DNA from: an uncultured Peptococcaceae bacterium | Lineage (GTDB): Bacteria > Bacillota > Peptococcia > Peptococcales > Peptococcaceae | Assembly (NCBI GenBank): GCA_945949655.1 | Contig: CAMFFG010000108.1 | Location: 1-5,298, forward strand | Length of the DNA stretch: 5,298 bases | Reading direction: 5' to 3' | Part shown: positions 3,915-5,298 of the stretch, piece by piece | Position numbering within the stretch: position 1 is the stretch's first letter | Layout of the letters: every line of letters begins with the position of its first letter | Notes under the pieces: model-generated | Seen by the model: the letters and a program-made list of their open reading frames with translations, nothing else | Databases searched by the model: none | Told to the model about the DNA's origin: nothing | Made by a program: the position numbers and the translations under genes

Positions 3915-5298
3915 ATGAGTAAGACAAAGAAGATAGAAAAAGAGCCCGGTATGAATGTGACCCATGTGCTGCTGGGGATCATTCTGCTGGCCTTCACGCT
4001 TTATTGTGGCTGGATCATAGTGCAGGCACCGGATGCCACCGGTATGGACCTGGCTGCTTACAGCAGTCTCCTGCAGGAAAAAATGGGCTTTCTGGGCGGC
4101 CTGCTGTATCTGCTGATGCACGGCCTGATGGGGAAAGGCATTGTACTGTTTCCTTTTTTGTTCTGCCTGAGTGGTCTTTGTCTGCTTTCCGGCAGACAGT
4201 TATCGCAGATGCAGGTGGCTGGCGGTGTTATGGCGGGGCTGGTGGTGCTGGCTACCCTGCACATGAACATCACCTATGTGGATGTGAAAGATGATCTGCT
4301 GCTGGGGCTGAATGGCAACGGCGGAGGTGTCATCGGTGCGGCGCTGTCGCTGGTGCTGCAGAAGGCGCTGGGCAATGTGGGTGCTTATATTGTACTGTTC
4401 TGCATTGCCATCATTGCTGTTGTGCTGATCGCCCAGGGGGCGGTGTTTGGCCATGGCGAGGATTTCCTGGCTGCAGTGCGGCAGAGTATGACCCGGGTAA
4501 AGGAAACCTTGCTGGATTTTATTTTTATTGAGGAAGAGGAAGAAGATTTTGCGGAAGAACCGGTCGTACCGGAGCAGAAGAAAAAAACAAAAGCACAGGC
4601 AAAAGCAGACACACCGGCGAAAGCAAAGACATCAGCAAAAGAAGAAGCGCCCCGCAAGGCGGTACCGGTGCAGCAGGAACCGGCCATGGCGGAACCAGCG
4701 GCCAGTAAAAAACGCACCAAGCTGGGACGGCTGAAAAACTTTTTTGTGGAGGAGGAACCATCAGCGCCAGCGGAGCAGCAGCGGCCCCATTACAGTGGCG
4801 CAGAATATGTGGTGATCCCCAAAGAAAAACCGGTGATTTTAAACAGTCTGGTGGAGATCCATAAAGCGCTGGACGAACAGGAACCGCGCACAGGGTTAAG
4901 TCCGCGGGAGCCATTGGTGGAACAGCCCTATCTGATTGCCGATTCGGTGGAAGACTTTCATCAGCTGTTAGAAAAGCGGCAGGTGAAACAATCGGAACAG
5001 GCAGCCGGAACTGCCGATGCCGGTCCAGCGAAAAAAACAAGGAAACAAGAAAAAACAGATCAGCCTGTTGCAGCCCAACCGCCGCAGCAGGCAGAGGCAG
5101 AAACGGATATAGTGAAAACAGAGCCAGCGGCAGAGATTGCAGAACTGATACCGGAAACACCAGTGGTGGAGGGCTATCAGTTACCATCCATTGATCTTCT
5201 GGATGAAAACAACGCTGCCGGCGGCGGAAAAAACATGGGCGAGATCATGAACAATGTGGAGCGGCTGGAGAAAACGCTGAACGATTTTGGCGTGCGGG
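3915..5298 (+). CDS. ftsK: DNA translocase FtsK/SpoIIIE family (partial, N-terminal 461 residues)
   Basis: FtsK-type translocases sit at the division septum and pump chromosomal DNA so that daughter cells receive complete chromosomes. The visible part holds the membrane anchor: hydrophobic segments at about 18-37, 58-92, 101-117 and 139-174, including the family-typical GNGGGVIGAALS (134-145) and LGNVGAYIVL (152-161). A long linker follows (about 176-418), acidic at 206-211 and rich in Lys, Ala, Glu, Gln and Pro. GYQLPSIDLL (420-429) and LEKTLNDFGV (451-460) mark entry into the conserved alpha part of the motor. The Walker-containing beta and DNA-sequence-reading gamma domains lie outside the window. 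The frame has no stop up to the edge. The start ATG follows GAGGTGA (3904-3910) at suitable spacing. The name could equally be spoIIIE; the visible part cannot separate them. It starts a new transcription unit after yjdF. Confidence 0.96.
   Translation, partial: MSKTKKIEKEPGMNVTHVLLGIILLAFTLYCGWIIVQAPDATGMDLAAYSSLLQEKMGFLGGLLYLLMHGLMGKGIVLFPFLFCLSGLCLLSGRQLSQMQVAGGVMAGLVVLATLHMNITYVDVKDDLLLGLNGNGGGVIGAALSLVLQKALGNVGAYIVLFCIAIIAVVLIAQGAVFGHGEDFLAAVRQSMTRVKETLLDFIFIEEEEEDFAEEPVVPEQKKKTKAQAKADTPAKAKTSAKEEAPRKAVPVQQEPAMAEPAASKKRTKLGRLKNFFVEEEPSAPAEQQRPHYSGAEYVVIPKEKPVILNSLVEIHKALDEQEPRTGLSPREPLVEQPYLIADSVEDFHQLLEKRQVKQSEQAAGTADAGPAKKTRKQEKTDQPVAAQPPQQAEAETDIVKTEPAAEIAELIPETPVVEGYQLPSIDLLDENNAAGGGKNMGEIMNNVERLEKTLNDFGVR

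Noticed and set aside
4525..5187. Open frame of 220 codons on the minus strand
   Set aside because: It lies wholly antisense to the FtsK linker, is extremely Pro/Leu/Ser-rich with no domain, has no ribosome binding site of note, and arises from the biased codons of the real gene.
1..5298. CRISPR array, insertion sequence, phage or toxin-antitoxin genes
   Set aside because: No regularly spaced repeats with unique spacers, no transposase or terminal inverted repeats, and no recognisable phage or toxin-antitoxin genes were seen; all genes have housekeeping or core-type contexts.

Overview
The window carries seven protein genes and one tRNA gene, most of them single transcription units with their own promoter and terminator. 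The style is that of a Gram-positive-lineage bacterium (Firmicutes/Bacillota): strong AAGGAG-type ribosome binding sites, TTG and GTG starts, a LexA with Ala-Gly cleavage site, a DUF4491 membrane protein, a YjdF gene, and a yybP-ykoY manganese riboswitch. Base composition is roughly balanced and the genes favour CTG, CAG and GCG codons, so a moderate-GC member of the Clostridia or Negativicutes is plausible. The genus cannot be decided from this stretch, and nothing points to a phage, plasmid or transposon.

Layout. On the minus strand, 1-427 is the N-terminal part of a HAD-family phosphatase, cut by the window edge. Divergent from it is a 95-residue DUF4491 membrane protein (571-858). A two-way terminator separates that gene from a convergent 61-residue hypothetical gene (911-1096, minus), whose leader holds a 12-bp tandem repeat. 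Next come a strong promoter, a manganese riboswitch with an overlapping terminator (1275-1410), and the manganese exporter gene mntP (1483-2046). A second two-way terminator separates mntP from convergent lexA (2156-2803, minus), which has a promoter overlapped by a probable LexA operator.

The right half reads forward. A tRNA-Arg(CCG) gene (3042-3113) has its own promoter and terminator. It is followed by yjdF (3326-3748), with a structured leader that fits the yjdF riboswitch class, and then by the start of a DNA translocase gene of the FtsK/SpoIIIE family (3915 to the window end). The FtsK frame is open to the right edge.

The genes do not form one pathway. The common theme is control at the RNA or operator level: manganese sensing by RNA for mntP, DNA-damage autoregulation for lexA, and probable sensing of azaaromatic compounds by RNA for yjdF. 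The most interesting parts are the yjdF control region, which has an inverted repeat over its promoter and two alternative anti-Shine-Dalgarno segments, and the mntP riboswitch, whose aptamer closing helix shares bases with the terminator. I found no convincing wholly new multi-gene system.
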